Shown here: in pieces, positions 1-10,909 of the stretch
Numbering within the stretch: position 1 is the first letter of the stretch
Layout: the number at the start of each line of letters is the position of its first letter
Origin: Roseiarcus sp963835885
Lineage (GTDB): Bacteria; Pseudomonadota; Alphaproteobacteria; Rhizobiales; Beijerinckiaceae
Assembly: GCA_963835885.1 (NCBI GenBank)
Contig: CAWIHF010000012.1
Span: forward strand, 186,001-250,000
DNA: 64,000 nt
Reading direction: 5' to 3'
Translations under genes and position numbers: made by a program
Notes under the pieces: generated by a model
Told to the model about the DNA's origin: nothing
What the model saw: the letters and a program-made list of their open reading frames with translations, nothing else
The model's database searches: none

Positions 1-287
1 GCCTTGACGATAGGAGCGGAGTTTCCGCTCGCGACTCGCCCAAGCGAAGGATCGAGTTGAAAATTGACTTCCGGCAGATCGACAACGATACGATCGGGAG
101 AAGCCAGGGCGTAGACGCGAGGGTTTACCGGCCGCGAGAGGTCAAACGAAAGTTCCGCGCCACTTGTATCTTGAGAGAGGTGCGCACCTACGGCGACCGA
201 CGGGACCGCCTCGTCAGCCAACGCGGTCAATGCCGACGCGAAGCAGAAAAAAATGAATGCGGAGACAACTGCGGTCAGGCGTTTCAT
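1..287 (-). CDS. amiC: N-acetylmuramoyl-L-alanine amidase, AMIN domain (partial, N-terminus only)
   Basis: Reading leftward from the ATG at 287 gives a signal peptide (MKRLTAVVSAFIFFCFASA, then ALADEA) followed by a beta-strand-rich segment containing SFDLSRPVNPRVYALASP and DRIVVDLPEVNF. This is the pattern of the AMIN domain found at the N-terminus of periplasmic AmiC-type cell-wall amidases, which cleave the amide bond between MurNAc and the stem peptide during cell separation. The catalytic domain lies outside the window. The gene is divergent from rne, an arrangement I know from alphaproteobacteria. The family call rests on the N-terminal 95 residues only. Confidence 0.75.
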   Translation of the reverse strand, partial: MKRLTAVVSAFIFFCFASALTALADEAVPSVAVGAHLSQDTSGAELSFDLSRPVNPRVYALASPDRIVVDLPEVNFQLDPSLGRVASGNSAPIVK

Positions 288-1051
288 TCGCGCCGATCTC
301 CCTCTGCCCGCAGCCATTTCCCTTATCGCCCGCGGGAAGGCAAGTTCTCTCATGCTTCCGAGCTTCGCCCTCTAAAGCCTCATCCGCGGTACGGCTCCAT
401 CTTTGAGACGCAGACAGATTTAGGAACAGTAAAGCCTGTGTTATAAGCTCCTCGCGCGCCGAAATCGACGATTCCACGCGGCTGGACCTTACTTCAAAAA
501 AGGCGCCGGGAAAAAACTTGCCAATGCTCCGATCGGCGCTTATTTAGAGGAGGTTACGAATTCGGACCGATTCCGGAGGGCCGGCTCGCCTCAAGGGGTG
601 AGTGATATTTACGCCGAGACCGTCGGGTGACGGCTTGCAGTCTCTACCGGATGACGCCGTGGCGGGCTTTTGCTCGTCGAGTCAGTCGCCTTTCTTGTGC
701 GTGGGCTTAGCGCCCGAGCAAGGATTTCGCGGACTGAAAGATGGAAGCGATCAGCCGGAAGCGTGCCGGCGGCGCGTCCGGATTCGTGGCACGACGCCTT
801 GAAGCGCCGTTCATCGCGACGAGCCGGTTTTACGTCCTTGGTCCTGCTGACGATGTCCCAATCGCAAGTTCCGCATACCGCGACAGCGGTGATGACGATC
901 TGCGAGGTGACCATCGCGCGTCGAGCATCGGTCGGGGCGCCGGCATCCCAATTGCAATTGAAATCCATCCCCAAAACAGGCGTTGCGCGCGGCTTGGTCG
1001 ATCGGTCACGGCGACGGACAGGATCGCGCGTCCAGCGCAAGAGAGTTTTCC
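288..1051 (+). other. Long intergenic region and presumed rne leader
   Basis: About 760 bases without a convincing gene separate the divergent amidase and rne starts. RNase E mRNAs in proteobacteria usually have long, structured, autoregulatory 5' leaders, so this stretch probably holds the promoters of both genes and the rne leader. I see no clear promoter boxes. Open frames here lack plausible protein composition. Confidence 0.4.
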
Positions 1052-4014
1052 ATGGCAAACAAAATGATCATCGACGCCTCCCACCCGGAGGAAACCCGTG
1101 TGGTTGTGCTACGCGGCAACAGGGTCGAAGAATTCGACTTCGAGTCGGCGAATAAAAGGCCGCTGCGTGGCAACATTTATCTGGCGAAGGTTACTCGTGT
1201 AGAGCCTTCGCTCCAGGCGGCATTTGTAGACTATGGTGGAAACCGTCATGGCTTCCTCGCTTTTTCCGAGATCCACCCGGACTACTACCAGATTCCCATC
1301 GCTGACCGTCAAGCGCTGCTCGAGGAAGAGGCGCTTTCCCACCGCGACGAGGAAGACGAGTCGAATGGAGAGCGGCGCAGCCGCAGACATCGGCGACCGC
1401 GTCATTCGGAGATTGCGCGCCAAAGCGACGGAGAGACCCTTTCCGAAGTCGGCAGCTTCAGAAGTCCGCGGATTTGGAAGACCGTCCACCGGAAGTAAAC
1501 GAGTCCGAAGTCGAATCTTTGACCTCAAGCGAGTTCGATAACCCGTCTGAAGGCGTCTCCTTGCCGAACGCCGCCCTGGTCGCAACGCACGAAAAATCCG
1601 AGAACCTCGGATCTGGCGATGAAGTCGAAGGGTTGCAGGGGTACGACCCGGACGATGTCAACGCTTACGTCGGAGACGATGTCAACGTTTACGTCGGACC
1701 TGAGGAGGCCGGATCAGATCTCCTTGAGTTCCCGGTCCCGGACGCCAAGCCGATTGAGGCTTTCCCGCAGACCCCCGAGCACGGGCCGTTGCACGAACAG
1801 GCCGGGAGCATCGGCGAGCCTCCTCACGACGACGACGAGCACGAAGTGACGACGCTTGACGGAGGATCGGAAGAGCGTTTTGCACCGCACCGCAAGAACC
1901 AATTGGAGGACGAGGGCGAACCGGTCGAACAGATTGGCGGCGACGCCATGGAGGAGTTGCCGCGTCGCCCGCAGCGGCTACGCCGGCAGTATAAGATTCA
2001 GGAGGTCATCAAGCGCCGTCAGGTGCTCCTGGTGCAGGTCGTGAAGGAGGAGCGTGGCAACAAGGGAGCCGCGCTGACCACCTATCTGTCGCTCGCCGGC
2101 CGCTATTCGGTTCTGATGCCCAACACAGCGCGCGGCGGCGGCATTTCGCGCAAGATCACCAACGCTCAGGACCGCAGCCGTCTCAAGAGCATCGCCGAAG
2201 AACTCGACGTCCCGGAAGGCATGGGCGTAATCCTGCGCACGGCGGGCGCCTCTCGCACCAAAGCCGAGGTCAAGCGTGATTTCGAGTACCTGCTGCGAAT
2301 GTGGGAAACGGTTCGGGAGACGACGCTTGCCTCGAGCGCGCCGACCCTCGTGTACGAAGAGGGCTCGCTTATAAAGCGTGCGATACGGGACCTGTACAGC
2401 AAGGAGGTCGACGAGATCATCGTTGCGGGAGAGACCGGTTACCGTGAAGCCCGGCAGTTCATGCGCCTCCTGATGCCAAGCCACGTCAACGCAGTTCAAC
2501 TTTATCGGGACACTCAACCGGTCTTCGCCAAAGCCGGAGTCGAGACGCAGCTCGACGCCATGTTTTCCAATCAGGTGACGCTGAAATCCGGAGGCTACAT
2601 CGTCATCAACCAGACCGAAGCTCTGGTCGCTATTGACGTCAACTCCGGACGTTCGACGCGCGAGCACAACATCGAGGACACTGCGCTGCGCACCAACATC
2701 GAGGCGGCGGACGAAATCGCCCGTCAGTTGCGATTGCGCGACCTTGCCGGCCTCATCGTTGTCGACTTCATCGACATGGAAGAATCGCGCAACAATCGCG
2801 CCGTCGAGCGACGCATCAAGGACGCCCTGAAGAATGATCGCGCGCGTATTCAGGTCGGCCGCATTTCGCATTTCGGCCTACTCGAAATGTCTCGCCAGCG
2901 TATCCGCACAGGTGTCCTCGAGGGCTCGACCGTCGTCTGCGCTCACTGTCAGGGCGCGGGCGTCGTGCGCTCGACCGCGTCGATCGCGCTCCACGTGCTG
3001 CGAGCGCTCGAGGACGCGCTGATCAAGAGTTCGACGCATGATGTCGTCGTTCGCACCCGCCCCGCTGTCGCGCTGTACATCCTTAATCAGAAACGCGCCA
3101 ACCTGCGGGATCTCGAACACCGGTTCGGCGCCGCAGTTACAATTGAGGCAGACGATACCCTGACGGGCGCCAATTACCATGCCATCGAGCGCGGGGAAAT
3201 CGCGTCTGGCGTCAAGGGCGCCGTCGAACCGCCTCCGCTTGCGCCCGACGATTTCAGGACAACTGACGAGCCCGTCTTTGAAGAGGGCGCGGAGGATGAG
3301 AGCGAACAGCTCGTCGACGAGACGGAGATCGCGGAAGCGGGCGAGCAAATCCCCGAAGGCGCGGAACAAGCGGATGAGGGCGAGGTGGTGCGGCGTCGGC
3401 GTCGGCGTCGGCGTCGGCGAGGCGGAGAGCGCTCCTTTGGCGAAAGCATCGCGCCCGACGCGCCGCAGCCGACCGACGACGGTCTCGCGGCGGTGGCCGA
3501 GATCGGCGGAGATCTGGAATCCGCGGTCGAGAGCGCCGATTCCATCGACAGACGAAGTTCGCGCAGCGCAGGCATCGGTCGTCGATCGCGACGTTCGCGC
3601 GGTCCGCGAAACCAATTCGTGGGTCGAGATGAAGGCGCCCAACAAGGGGAAACCTCGGAGCCGCTAGAGGCCATCGAGCCGGGGTTCGATCGGCAGGGCA
3701 GTCCGGCGCCTCAGTCGATATCGACGGTCGAGCCGTCGGACGATATGCAGGAACATCCAACTGCGGCGGAACCGCCGACCACGGAGGAACCAGTCCTCCG
3801 GCAAGATTGGGGTCAGGAGCCCGCGTCGGCTGAAGTCGCGCCGACGGCGCCCTCAGCGATCAGTGAGGAGACGCTAGTGCCGTCGAGGCCCGCGACGGAA
3901 CCGGATCTGGAGCCGAATCCGGAGCCGGAGCCGACGACGGCTTCCCAGGAACCGCCCCGTCCCCGACGGAGCGGCTGGTGGCAACGAGCCCGCGCGAGTA
4001 TTGTCGGCGACTGA
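1052..4014 (+). CDS. rne: Ribonuclease E (frameshift in the N-terminal linker)
   Basis: RNase E is the endonuclease of the degradosome and matures rRNA and tRNA. The ATG at 1052 opens MANKMIIDASHPEETRVVVL, then the S1 domain (FVDYGGNRHGFLAFSEIHPDYY). That frame stops at 1498, while the rest of the protein runs in another frame from about 1470 to 4014. The second part has the catalytic core with both metal-binding aspartates (VAIDVNSGR at about 2635 and LIVVDFIDM at about 2764), the Zn-link CAHC near 2940, and an Arg-rich acidic-basic tail ending WWQRARASIVGD. The shift lies in the poorly conserved acidic linker that splits S1 in alphaproteobacterial RNase E, near 1460-1475. It needs one missing base or two extra ones. 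Because the gene is essential, sequence error is the likeliest cause. Confidence 0.92.
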
Positions 4015-4059
4015 ACTCCCATGCAGCCGGCGAAGATTGCGGGGCTCACTTCTTTGTCG

Positions 4060-4165
4060 AAGGCAAAGGGCCTCGAAAGCCTGCCCTGAGCCAGGCGAAG
4101 GGGATGTTCGCTGGCCACGAGCGCCCTTCGAGACGCCCGCGTCGCGGGCTCCTCAGGGCGAGGGC
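4060..4165. repeat. Imperfect palindromic intergenic repeat
   Basis: Downstream of rne, CCCTGAG near 4085 pairs with CTCAGGG near 4152, and CGAAGGGG pairs with CCCTTCG around a central GC-rich hairpin (CGCCCGCGTCGCGGGC). It looks like the dispersed palindromes found between genes in many alphaproteobacteria. It may also act as the rne terminator. No other copy is obvious in this window. Confidence 0.45.
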
Positions 4166-4253
4166 GGTGGGAAGCTTGGGAGTTACGATTCTAGGCTGAG
4201 TTTTTTTGGGGATGCTGAATATCATGGATAGGGGGACACTGTCCCCTGTCCAT

Positions 4254-5241
4254 TCACAGCGACCTCACTTTGGTCCTTGTCGCCTTTTCCGCGGTGAGGC
4301 GGTTGCGCAGCGGCAGTCCAAACACTTCCGATTGGATTTCGAACACATCGCCCCTCTTCGTTGTCACACCCTCGCTGAACGACAACGTCGCCGTTCCAAA
4401 AAAATGGACGTGAACGTCGCCCGGCCGTCGAAACAATCGATATTTGAAATGGTGCTCTTCGAGGTTGGCGATGGAATGCGCCATATTTTGTTCACCAGAG
4501 AGAAATGCTCGTTCCCAGATCACTTCCCTGCCCCGGCGGATGCGAGACACGCCTTGAATATCCAGCGGCAGGTCACCGACCAGCAACTCAGGGCCGAGAC
4601 TTGCTGGCCGCAGCTTTGAATGGGCGAGCCACAAATAGTTCTCTCGCTCGGTGAGGTGATCGGAAAATTCGTTGCCGAGCGCGAAACCGATCCGAACCGG
4701 CGCGCCAGATCCGTCGATGACGTAGATTCCAACGATTTCCGGCTCCTCCCCGGCGTCGAGAGAAAAAGCCGGGCTCGCAAGATCCCCCTCGGGCGGCGCA
4801 AGGATAGAGCCGTCGCCTTTATAGAACCACTCGGGCTGGGCGCCCGTCTCTCCCTTTTTCGGCTTGCCGCCCTCGAGGCCGAGCCTGAACATTCGCATCG
4901 AATCGGTGAGTTTGGCGGGATCGGCCAGGTCCTTATGCATCGCATCGCGCCCCTCCGCCGACCCCAGATGGGTAAGGCCGGTCCCGGTGACGATCACATG
5001 AGCCGGATCCTTATGATCGATCGGCGCCAAAATGCGCCGCTCTTTCAGGGCCCGCGGCAGATCGACCGGCCTGCCCAACGCACGATCGGCAATCAGCCTG
5101 CGAAGCGAAAGGTTCGAACTCGATGGCCTGGAGCGCCAATTCAAGCGTCGTGCGCGCGCCTTTCACCAACCGGCTTTCGCCCCGCGCCGTGACCGCCAGG
5201 GCTCGCTTGCCGTGATCGTCGACGAATTGAGTGAGCCTCAA
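4254..5241 (-). CDS. GguC/AraD1-family protein of the fumarylacetoacetase fold (frameshifted)
   Basis: The N-terminal part (RLTQFVDDHGKRALAVTA) starts at a TTG at 5241 preceded by AAGGAAG. The frame changes near 5110, and the main body contains VTGTGLTHLGSA, EPEIVGIYVIDGSG, GFALGNEFSDH and ENYLWLAHSKL. I recognise these as the GguC/AraD1 family, FAH-fold proteins that travel with L-arabinose and other sugar oxidation genes and sugar ABC transporters. Dropping one C near 5110 joins the halves as AIEFELSLRRLIADRALG, so a one-base insertion explains the break. The product is probably a 2-keto-3-deoxy-sugar-acid enzyme; the exact substrate cannot be read. It lies alone between rne and repeats. 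Confidence 0.8.
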
Positions 5242-5647
5242 GCTTGGCTTCCTTCTACGCTCCCCCGCCAACGCGCCGCTCGCACCAGCGCACAGAAAGG
5301 CCGCCTCGTCGAGCGACGCGGTCAAAGCCGATGACAGCTAGGCCCGCGTCTATCAGCTGCGCGAACGCCAAAGTCGGAGTCCTCGAACGCGACGGAACGC
5401 TACGCGACCGAGCCGGTCAGCTCAAGGCCCGGGATCGGCTCGACGTCGCCCAGAGGCGGGCGACAGCCGGCCTCCTTCTCCTCGAGAACCGCGCCCTGCC
5501 GCTCGGTCGGCAGGCTTGAGGCAGTCGGGGCCCTTAAGCGCGGCCGAATTCCCTGGTAACTGGGAAGAAAACGGGGAATCCTTCGCCCTTTGGCCGCTTT
5601 TCGGAAAAACCGCGCCAAAAAGCTTCACGATTCCAAGTGATTCCACC

Positions 5648-5730
5648 AAAATTCCCTACGCGGCCGAACAGGGAATTTTTTTGGCCGAGCAGGGAATTCA
5701 AATTCCCTGTTCGGCGGAGAACAGGGATAT
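5648..5730. repeat. Cluster of degenerate CGAACAGGGAATT repeats
   Basis: Within the gene-free stretch 5326-5876 the motif (C)GA(A/G)CAGGGAATT, or its complement AATTCCCTGTTCGG, occurs about five times in 80 bases: near 5650, 5665, 5686, 5701 and 5719. Copies lie in both orientations. It resembles a dispersed repeat I associate with Bradyrhizobium/Methylocystis-type genomes. The rest of 5326-5876 shows no gene. Confidence 0.55.
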
Positions 5731-5876
5731 CTCGCCTCTCACGCGCGCTCTGTCGACGCCTTTCGGGCGGGCGTCTGTGGAAAATCAGAAGATAGCCAAA
5801 CAATTCATGTCGATCAGGGGATCAGCTTATTTGGACTTTCGCCCAGATAGGATTCCGAATGTTCGTGACACATCAG

Positions 5877-6536
5877 TAAGTATCCCCCGGCAAAGCCGGG
5901 GGCTTTAGGAAGTGAACCGCTCGAAGCGGTAGGAGGGGTCGCTAACGCGGCCCCTTGAGTTTGGCGCCACCCGAGGGTGGCATGATCAACGCCACAGGTT
6001 CATCTGCTCGAGCCTCTGATCTTCCTTCTCTTGGTTGCGGATGTAGGCGCGGATCGCCTCCTCGTCGCGCCCGACCGTGTTCACGAAAAAACCGCGGGCC
6101 CAAAAGTGTTGCCCGACGAAATTGCGCCTGCGCTCTCCATAAACCCTGGCCACGTGGATCGCACTCTTGCCCTTGATGAAGCCGACCACCTGCGACACCG
6201 CATATTTGGGTGGGATCGAAAGCAGCATGTGCACGTGATCGGGCATCAGATGCCCTTCCTCAACCCTTAAGTCCTTCTGAAGCGCGAGCTTGCGGAACAC
6301 TTCGCCCAAATGCCGTCGCAGCTCTTGATACAGCGTCTTGCGCCGACATTTCGGAATGAAGACAACATGATATTTGCAGTCCCAAGTCGTGTGGCTTAGG
6401 CTCTCGTACTCGTCCATCGGTGGAGTTCCTTTCGTGTGAGTGGCTGCTCACGTCGGAACTTCACTGGTGGACTGCCGGAAACGTCAAACTGCTACTGCCA
6501 CCCCGGCATAGCCGGGGGGTCTCCCGCTTACGCTAG
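5877..6536 (-). mobile_element. IS200/IS605-group element, copy 1 (660 bp)
   Basis: The ends were set by aligning with the second copy at 35206-35867; similarity starts at TAAGTATCC and stops at CGCTTACGCTAG. There are no terminal inverted repeats. Both ends carry short hairpins instead (CCCCGGCAAAGCCGGGG at the left, CCCCGGCATAGCCGGGG at the right), as expected for Y1 single-strand transposition. Only a tnpA gene is present, which makes it IS200-like with no tnpB. Confidence 0.9.
5986..6417 (-). CDS. tnpA: IS200-type Y1 transposase TnpA
   Basis: A 143-residue protein of normal length for the family. It has the HUH-type metal site (MPDHVHMLLSIPP, the H-U-H motif being HVH) and the C-terminal helix with the catalytic tyrosine (IRAYIRNQEKED). 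It nicks and rejoins single-stranded element ends during replication. It begins at the ATG at 6417 (MDEYESLSHTTWDCKYHVVF) and appears intact. The copy in the adenylate cyclase at 35 kb carries two one-base insertions. Confidence 0.93.
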   Translation of the reverse strand: MDEYESLSHTTWDCKYHVVFIPKCRRKTLYQELRRHLGEVFRKLALQKDLRVEEGHLMPDHVHMLLSIPPKYAVSQVVGFIKGKSAIHVARVYGERRRNFVGQHFWARGFFVNTVGRDEEAIRAYIRNQEKEDQRLEQMNLWR

Positions 6537-6642
6537 AGAATCCGACCAACAAGAAGCGTCATTGCAAGTTTGGACCGCCCTTGAGTGCGAATTCGGTTGA
6601 ATGAAAGGAATGCCATTCTGGTGCGCCCGCGTCTGCGTGCTT

Positions 6643-6710
6643 GTTCGTGTTCTTTGTGGTCACTCTTCGTGTGCTTTGCGGTGAATATCGACCACAAAGG
6701 ACACGAAGAA
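6643..6710. repeat. Inverted repeat, TCGTGTTCTTTGTGGT arms
   Basis: TCGTGTTCTTTGTGGT (6645-6660) pairs 15/16 with ACCACAAAGGACACGA (6691-6706) across a 30-base loop. It is a non-coding palindrome of the kind dispersed in alphaproteobacterial genomes. Confidence 0.5.
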
Positions 6711-6756
6711 TCATCCCAAAGGACAGGAAGGAACGCGAAAGCGCTGTTTTTTTTAG

Positions 6757-6856
6757 GAGCGAAGCGACGAAGCAATCCAGAAGAACGAGCGCGCCCTGCG
6801 ATCTCCGGATTGTTTCCCCCGGGCTCTTCGACCCGCGGGTCGCTCGCAATGACGCC
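6757..6856. repeat. Dispersed palindromic repeat with GCGACGAAGCAATCC core, copy 1
   Basis: Starts with GAGCGAAGCGACGAAGCAAT and closes with CGCTCGCAATGACG. A second, differently filled copy with the same core and the same closing GCAATGACG is at 28716-28801. It behaves like a mobile intergenic palindrome, not a gene. Confidence 0.6.
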
Positions 6857-7529
6857 GCTGTTTCCACTTGATCGGAAGCATGTTTAGGCGACGTGGATGC
6901 TCTTGCCGTAACCAGCCCAGGAGGACGTCATGCGGCGAGAACCCGAGCTTGAAGGCTGGCAAACGCTCTCGATCTGCCGATAACAGTTCCAACGAGACTA
7001 GACGAAGACTGGAGAAGCGGTTGCCAGAGTCTGATCTAACGCAAGGGAATGGCTTGGAGCCACGACATCGGCCGCTGTCGCCCCGGAATCGATCTTGTTG
7101 TGGGACGTCAAGCCATTGACCCCCGCATCAAGCAAGGACGCCCACAGTGTGGAACTTGGTGCATCCCGGAAAAGTGGCACGTTCGGGAGGCCACCGCACT
7201 GTCTGCTTTCTCCGGGCTCAAGTCGCCAGTGAACTTGGCAAAAACTCGGCAGAGAGGAAGTCGCCGTAACCATAGAAATTGAGGTAGGCGTTAAACACGA
7301 TGCGGAACAGTGGACAGAAGCATGGCCTTTTGATCTGAGTTTCGGGTTTGGGCGGACAGCGGGTGTTGGTGAGACGGCAGGACCGGGCTGGATAGCGGGC
7401 GCGCAAGGTCCGCCAGGGAAGGCTAGGTGTCCGCCCGGAGCGGGAGTTCGTCCGACCGATTGAAGTTGTGGTTCGACATTGAGCGGTCGTTACGTAGTCC
7501 GGGGTAAGCGCTCGACACCGTCCGCAGGT
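6857..7529. other. Stretch without recognisable gene
   Basis: Open frames on both strands are short, overlapping and without family resemblance. The region lies between repeats and the 3' end of the defence-type locus, and is probably degraded DNA. No promoter or RNA gene is evident. Confidence 0.4.
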
Positions 7530-9837
7530 CTAAACCTCTCCTGAAACATCGATAACGATGACCGCCAGTCGATGCTTCATGTTCTTCGGCATCAAGTTAC
7601 TCAGCATCTGCTCCATCTCCGCGGCCAACTTTGGAGGGGAATGACCATTTGGCGGGTTCGGCATGGATCTCGCCCTCTTGTCTCCGAACCAGAACACACA
7701 AAAAACGCCGTAGCCTTTTGCCTCCGGGTCGTGCGCGTAGAAGCGCTCGAGTTGTCCCTCAATCGCGGTCCAGACTTCCGCGTGATAGTCGCGCTTCAGC
7801 TCGCATAAGACCTTGCGCCCCGGCATGGCCACTGAAATGTCGGCCCGCTTGTCTCTGGCCATGTGGCCCTCAGGCTCGACGATGATGCCCTTCCGTGAGA
7901 GCAAAGGCCGCATCATTGTCACAAGATCGTCGCGGCATGCCTCTTCCGGGCGTGGCTCGATAGGCTTGGAGAATGAATCAAGGTTCCAGAATCGCCTGTA
8001 GATGTCGGTATTGTCGCGTTTAATGCGCTCCTTCAGATCACCCAAATGCGCCACCAGCAACGCATGGAGGTCCGCCACGGTAGCCGGCGCGCCGTTCTCC
8101 AGCGCACTCACGGTCTGCGCCCAGTCAGGCCGTTCATACTCCGTGTCGTGTCTGCGCTGCCTCTGATTTGCAAGGGCATAAAGCATTTGCGAGCGGTAAG
8201 AGGCGAGTTGCGCGTTTGCTTCCAGTCGAACAAGAGCATCTGTCGCTGCTTGGCTTGGCAGCGTGGAGATCGTGTTCGTCAACGTACGAAAATACTCAGT
8301 GGCGTCCCACGCGTTCCTGTCACTGCTCCAGCTTTGTTTAGGGGGATGGGTTTCGGAAAAGAGAGTGCCCGTCACCCGCGCAAGGAATTCCATCATCTTT
8401 ATGGGCAGGATCATCCGCGACTTACCGAACACCGTGAAACCGCTTCGATCGCGCAAATCGAAGACAAGGCCTGAATTTTGGGCGGCCCGCGCTTCAACTG
8501 CGGTTTCCCAACGATCGGGCGCGAGGATATAGGCCGCTGCTAACCAAAGATCGAGTGGCCGTTCATCCGGCGGAGAAGCGCTCGTAAGTACCGACTCGGC
8601 AAGTTTGACAAAGCCGGCATGAGCTGTCGGCACCTTCATTATTGTGTCAAGAAGTTCGGCGAGCGTCGACGGGCTGGCGTTTGGGAAATCGTGCAATAAC
8701 TCGATCACAATATCACCACGAAACGCTTCTAACTCATCGCCATGCAATAGTTCATGCAAGCCGTGTATGATTGGCTGGCATTTCGAAAGTTGTAGACGTG
8801 CAACTACGAGATAGGCGTCCCTCACCAGCTCCGGGTGCGTCTGCGTAACGGCGGAGACCCACGGATAGGGGCGCCACGTAGTTGCTTTGCCGTCGTAGCG
8901 GGAAATTCGGTGGGTGACATCGAAGGCGAGCATCGCTTTCAGGAAATCTTCCGAGAGTTCGCCCACTCCCTCCCCGTTTAAGCATCGTTCGTTCAGACCG
9001 GCGACGAGCGCATACCACCAGTCAAAATGTTGGTGGTCAGCCATTAGCTTCATCACGTCATCGAAAGTTGGGACGTCACTTCGCAGGAGCGTCGCACAGA
9101 GGCCGGCGAGTGCCGTCTCCACTCTTTCTTCCCCGAACCACTCCGCAAGTCTCTCTCGCGGCATCATTTTCATGTCCAGGTCGGCATATAATGCAAAGTA
9201 GATTTGTGCGATGTGCTGCATCCACTCGAGATGCATGCCGCTGACAATTTGCGACGCCTGAGCGTCGAATGCGCGCCGCTGTTGCTCACGGCTGTCTTCC
9301 GGTGCTATATGCTGGCCGGAACGACCTTGAAAATAATTCTGCGGCAGCTTTGAAACGACCCAATGCTCACGGGTATGACAAAGACTCGGCGTTAAATCTG
9401 GTAATGTATAGAGCCAATCAAAGACTTCGCCCGCGTGGGGTTGTGTAGCCTGATAGCAAAGGCCGTGAGCGAGCTCATAAAGAAACTGCTGCCTATCGTC
9501 ATCCTTTGGTGAGCGAAGTCGCTCAACGACACGATCCAGCAACACGTCTGAACTGAGTTCGAATAGAATCGCCTCGCGAAAGCGATGCCAAGCGAGCGAT
9601 CGTTCATCATCAATCGGAACGGAGATCAGAAAGTGGTCGGTGATTGCGGTTAGCCTGTCGGGAGAACTCGCGTAACGCCGCGCGCATTTCTTCCGCGTCA
9701 CGGCCCCCATAGCCTCCCCCGAGAACAATCCGCTTACAGAGCCAGCCGAATCCACGCCCGAGATCAAGAGGGCCTGACGAACGCCAGGCTCGTGCTAGAG
9801 CCGTATCCGAACAGAATGAATCAAGCACTAGTACCAA
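7530..9837 (-). CDS. Large protein with C-terminal PD-(D/E)XK-like nuclease region, partner or continuation of the STAND NTPase
   Basis: The main frame (9660 to 7530) gives about 700 residues of helical, HEAT-like sequence. It ends in a nuclease-like segment: RADISVAMPGRKVLCELKRD, then AIEGQLERFYAHD and GYGVFCVFWFG. This D...ELK...Q spacing is typical of PD-(D/E)XK nucleases. The N-terminus appears to lie in another frame starting at a TTG at 9837 (DSFCSDTALARAWRSSG, GRGFGWLCKRIVLGG) and to join near 9660; the total length fits exactly one extra base. An ATG at 9767 in the main frame is the alternative start. It begins 13 bases after the NTPase stop, so the two are either one operon or one original polypeptide of about 1,385 residues. 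The nuclease call is from motif spacing only. Confidence 0.6.
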
Positions 9838-10905
9838 ATCGTTTTAAACATCAATAGTTTAATATCCAGATTTGGCGCATCCGAATCGGATACTGCTCTA
9901 AGATACGCTCATAGAAGGAGCACGCTTCCCGCCTATGCAGCTCAAATCGAGCCACCATGGTCCTGTCGAGTGTATTCATTGGATGGATTTGGTCGAGGTC
10001 CTTCGGAGGATTGATGCCATCGAGAACGTCGGGCAGGTCAGAGAGCGGTAATTTTTCCGCAAGAATATCCAGTGCCGCAGTCCTGGTGCTATCCTCCAGC
10101 TCCAATAAGTCGTGCACCAGCGCAATCACATCGGTTGATCCGAAAGGCTCGCCATATAGTTCGCCAACGATCTCGGAGCGTAGACGAAGGCCATCGAGCG
10201 TTTTGCCAAGTGCGCTGTAAGCGCTTCGAATGGAGGCTCTACCAGCCTCACCGAGACGAAGGAGGGCGACTAGCGCGCTAGACCGTTCCGCAAAAGTCGC
10301 ATCTTGCCGGGTCAGAATTTGTTTGAGGTCCGGAAGCATCTCCGGAATCGGCGTACCCAACGACAATGCGTCCACGACTATCCAGCGGATGCCTAAACTC
10401 GAGCTCGGGGTGCTCAAAATTGCGCGGAATTCGGCGATCATATCCGGACAGGCTAAGGCGCCCATTGGCAGTGATCGCCAATTCTCAGAGCGAAACCACG
10501 GATTGGAATTCGAGAGACGGTCCAATTCGTGCAGAAGGTGGGCGCAGGAAGACGCGGAGAGCGATGCCGCGTCGCCATAGGTGAGTACGCCAGAGGGGTC
10601 CGCGTCAATGAGCTGATCGGCGTATTCTGGGAGGTGAGCGGCAAGCCAAGCATGGAGGCCGCGGAGTTCGTGAGCCGGACGGCCATCGATACCGATCAAG
10701 GCCATCACCCGCCCAAAAGGCAGTCCGTTTCGGATCTGCGTGGCCAAGAACTCGGCCGCAACGAACTCCGCTGTGGTGCGATGAGCGTAGTCAACTGTCT
10801 CAGGTTCAGTCCAAGCATCGAAGATCCTGCGACTGAGCGCGGCCTGCACCTGCTCGGGCGGGAACAACTTAACGGATCGATACCCCGGAATATCTTGCGT
10901 GCCCT

Positions 10906-10909
10906 CTAG
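10906..10909. repeat. Target-site duplication CTAG, left copy
   Basis: CTAG at 10906-10909 and 12521-12524 flank the IS1380-family element. Keeping one copy restores the reading frame of the interrupted NTPase, which supports it as the 4-bp target duplication. Confidence 0.75.

Noticed and set aside
3385..3420. GTCGGC-type tandem repeat in rne that might be a repeat array
   Set aside because: It encodes the Arg-rich RNA-binding tract of RNase E; short codon repeats in such tracts are normal.
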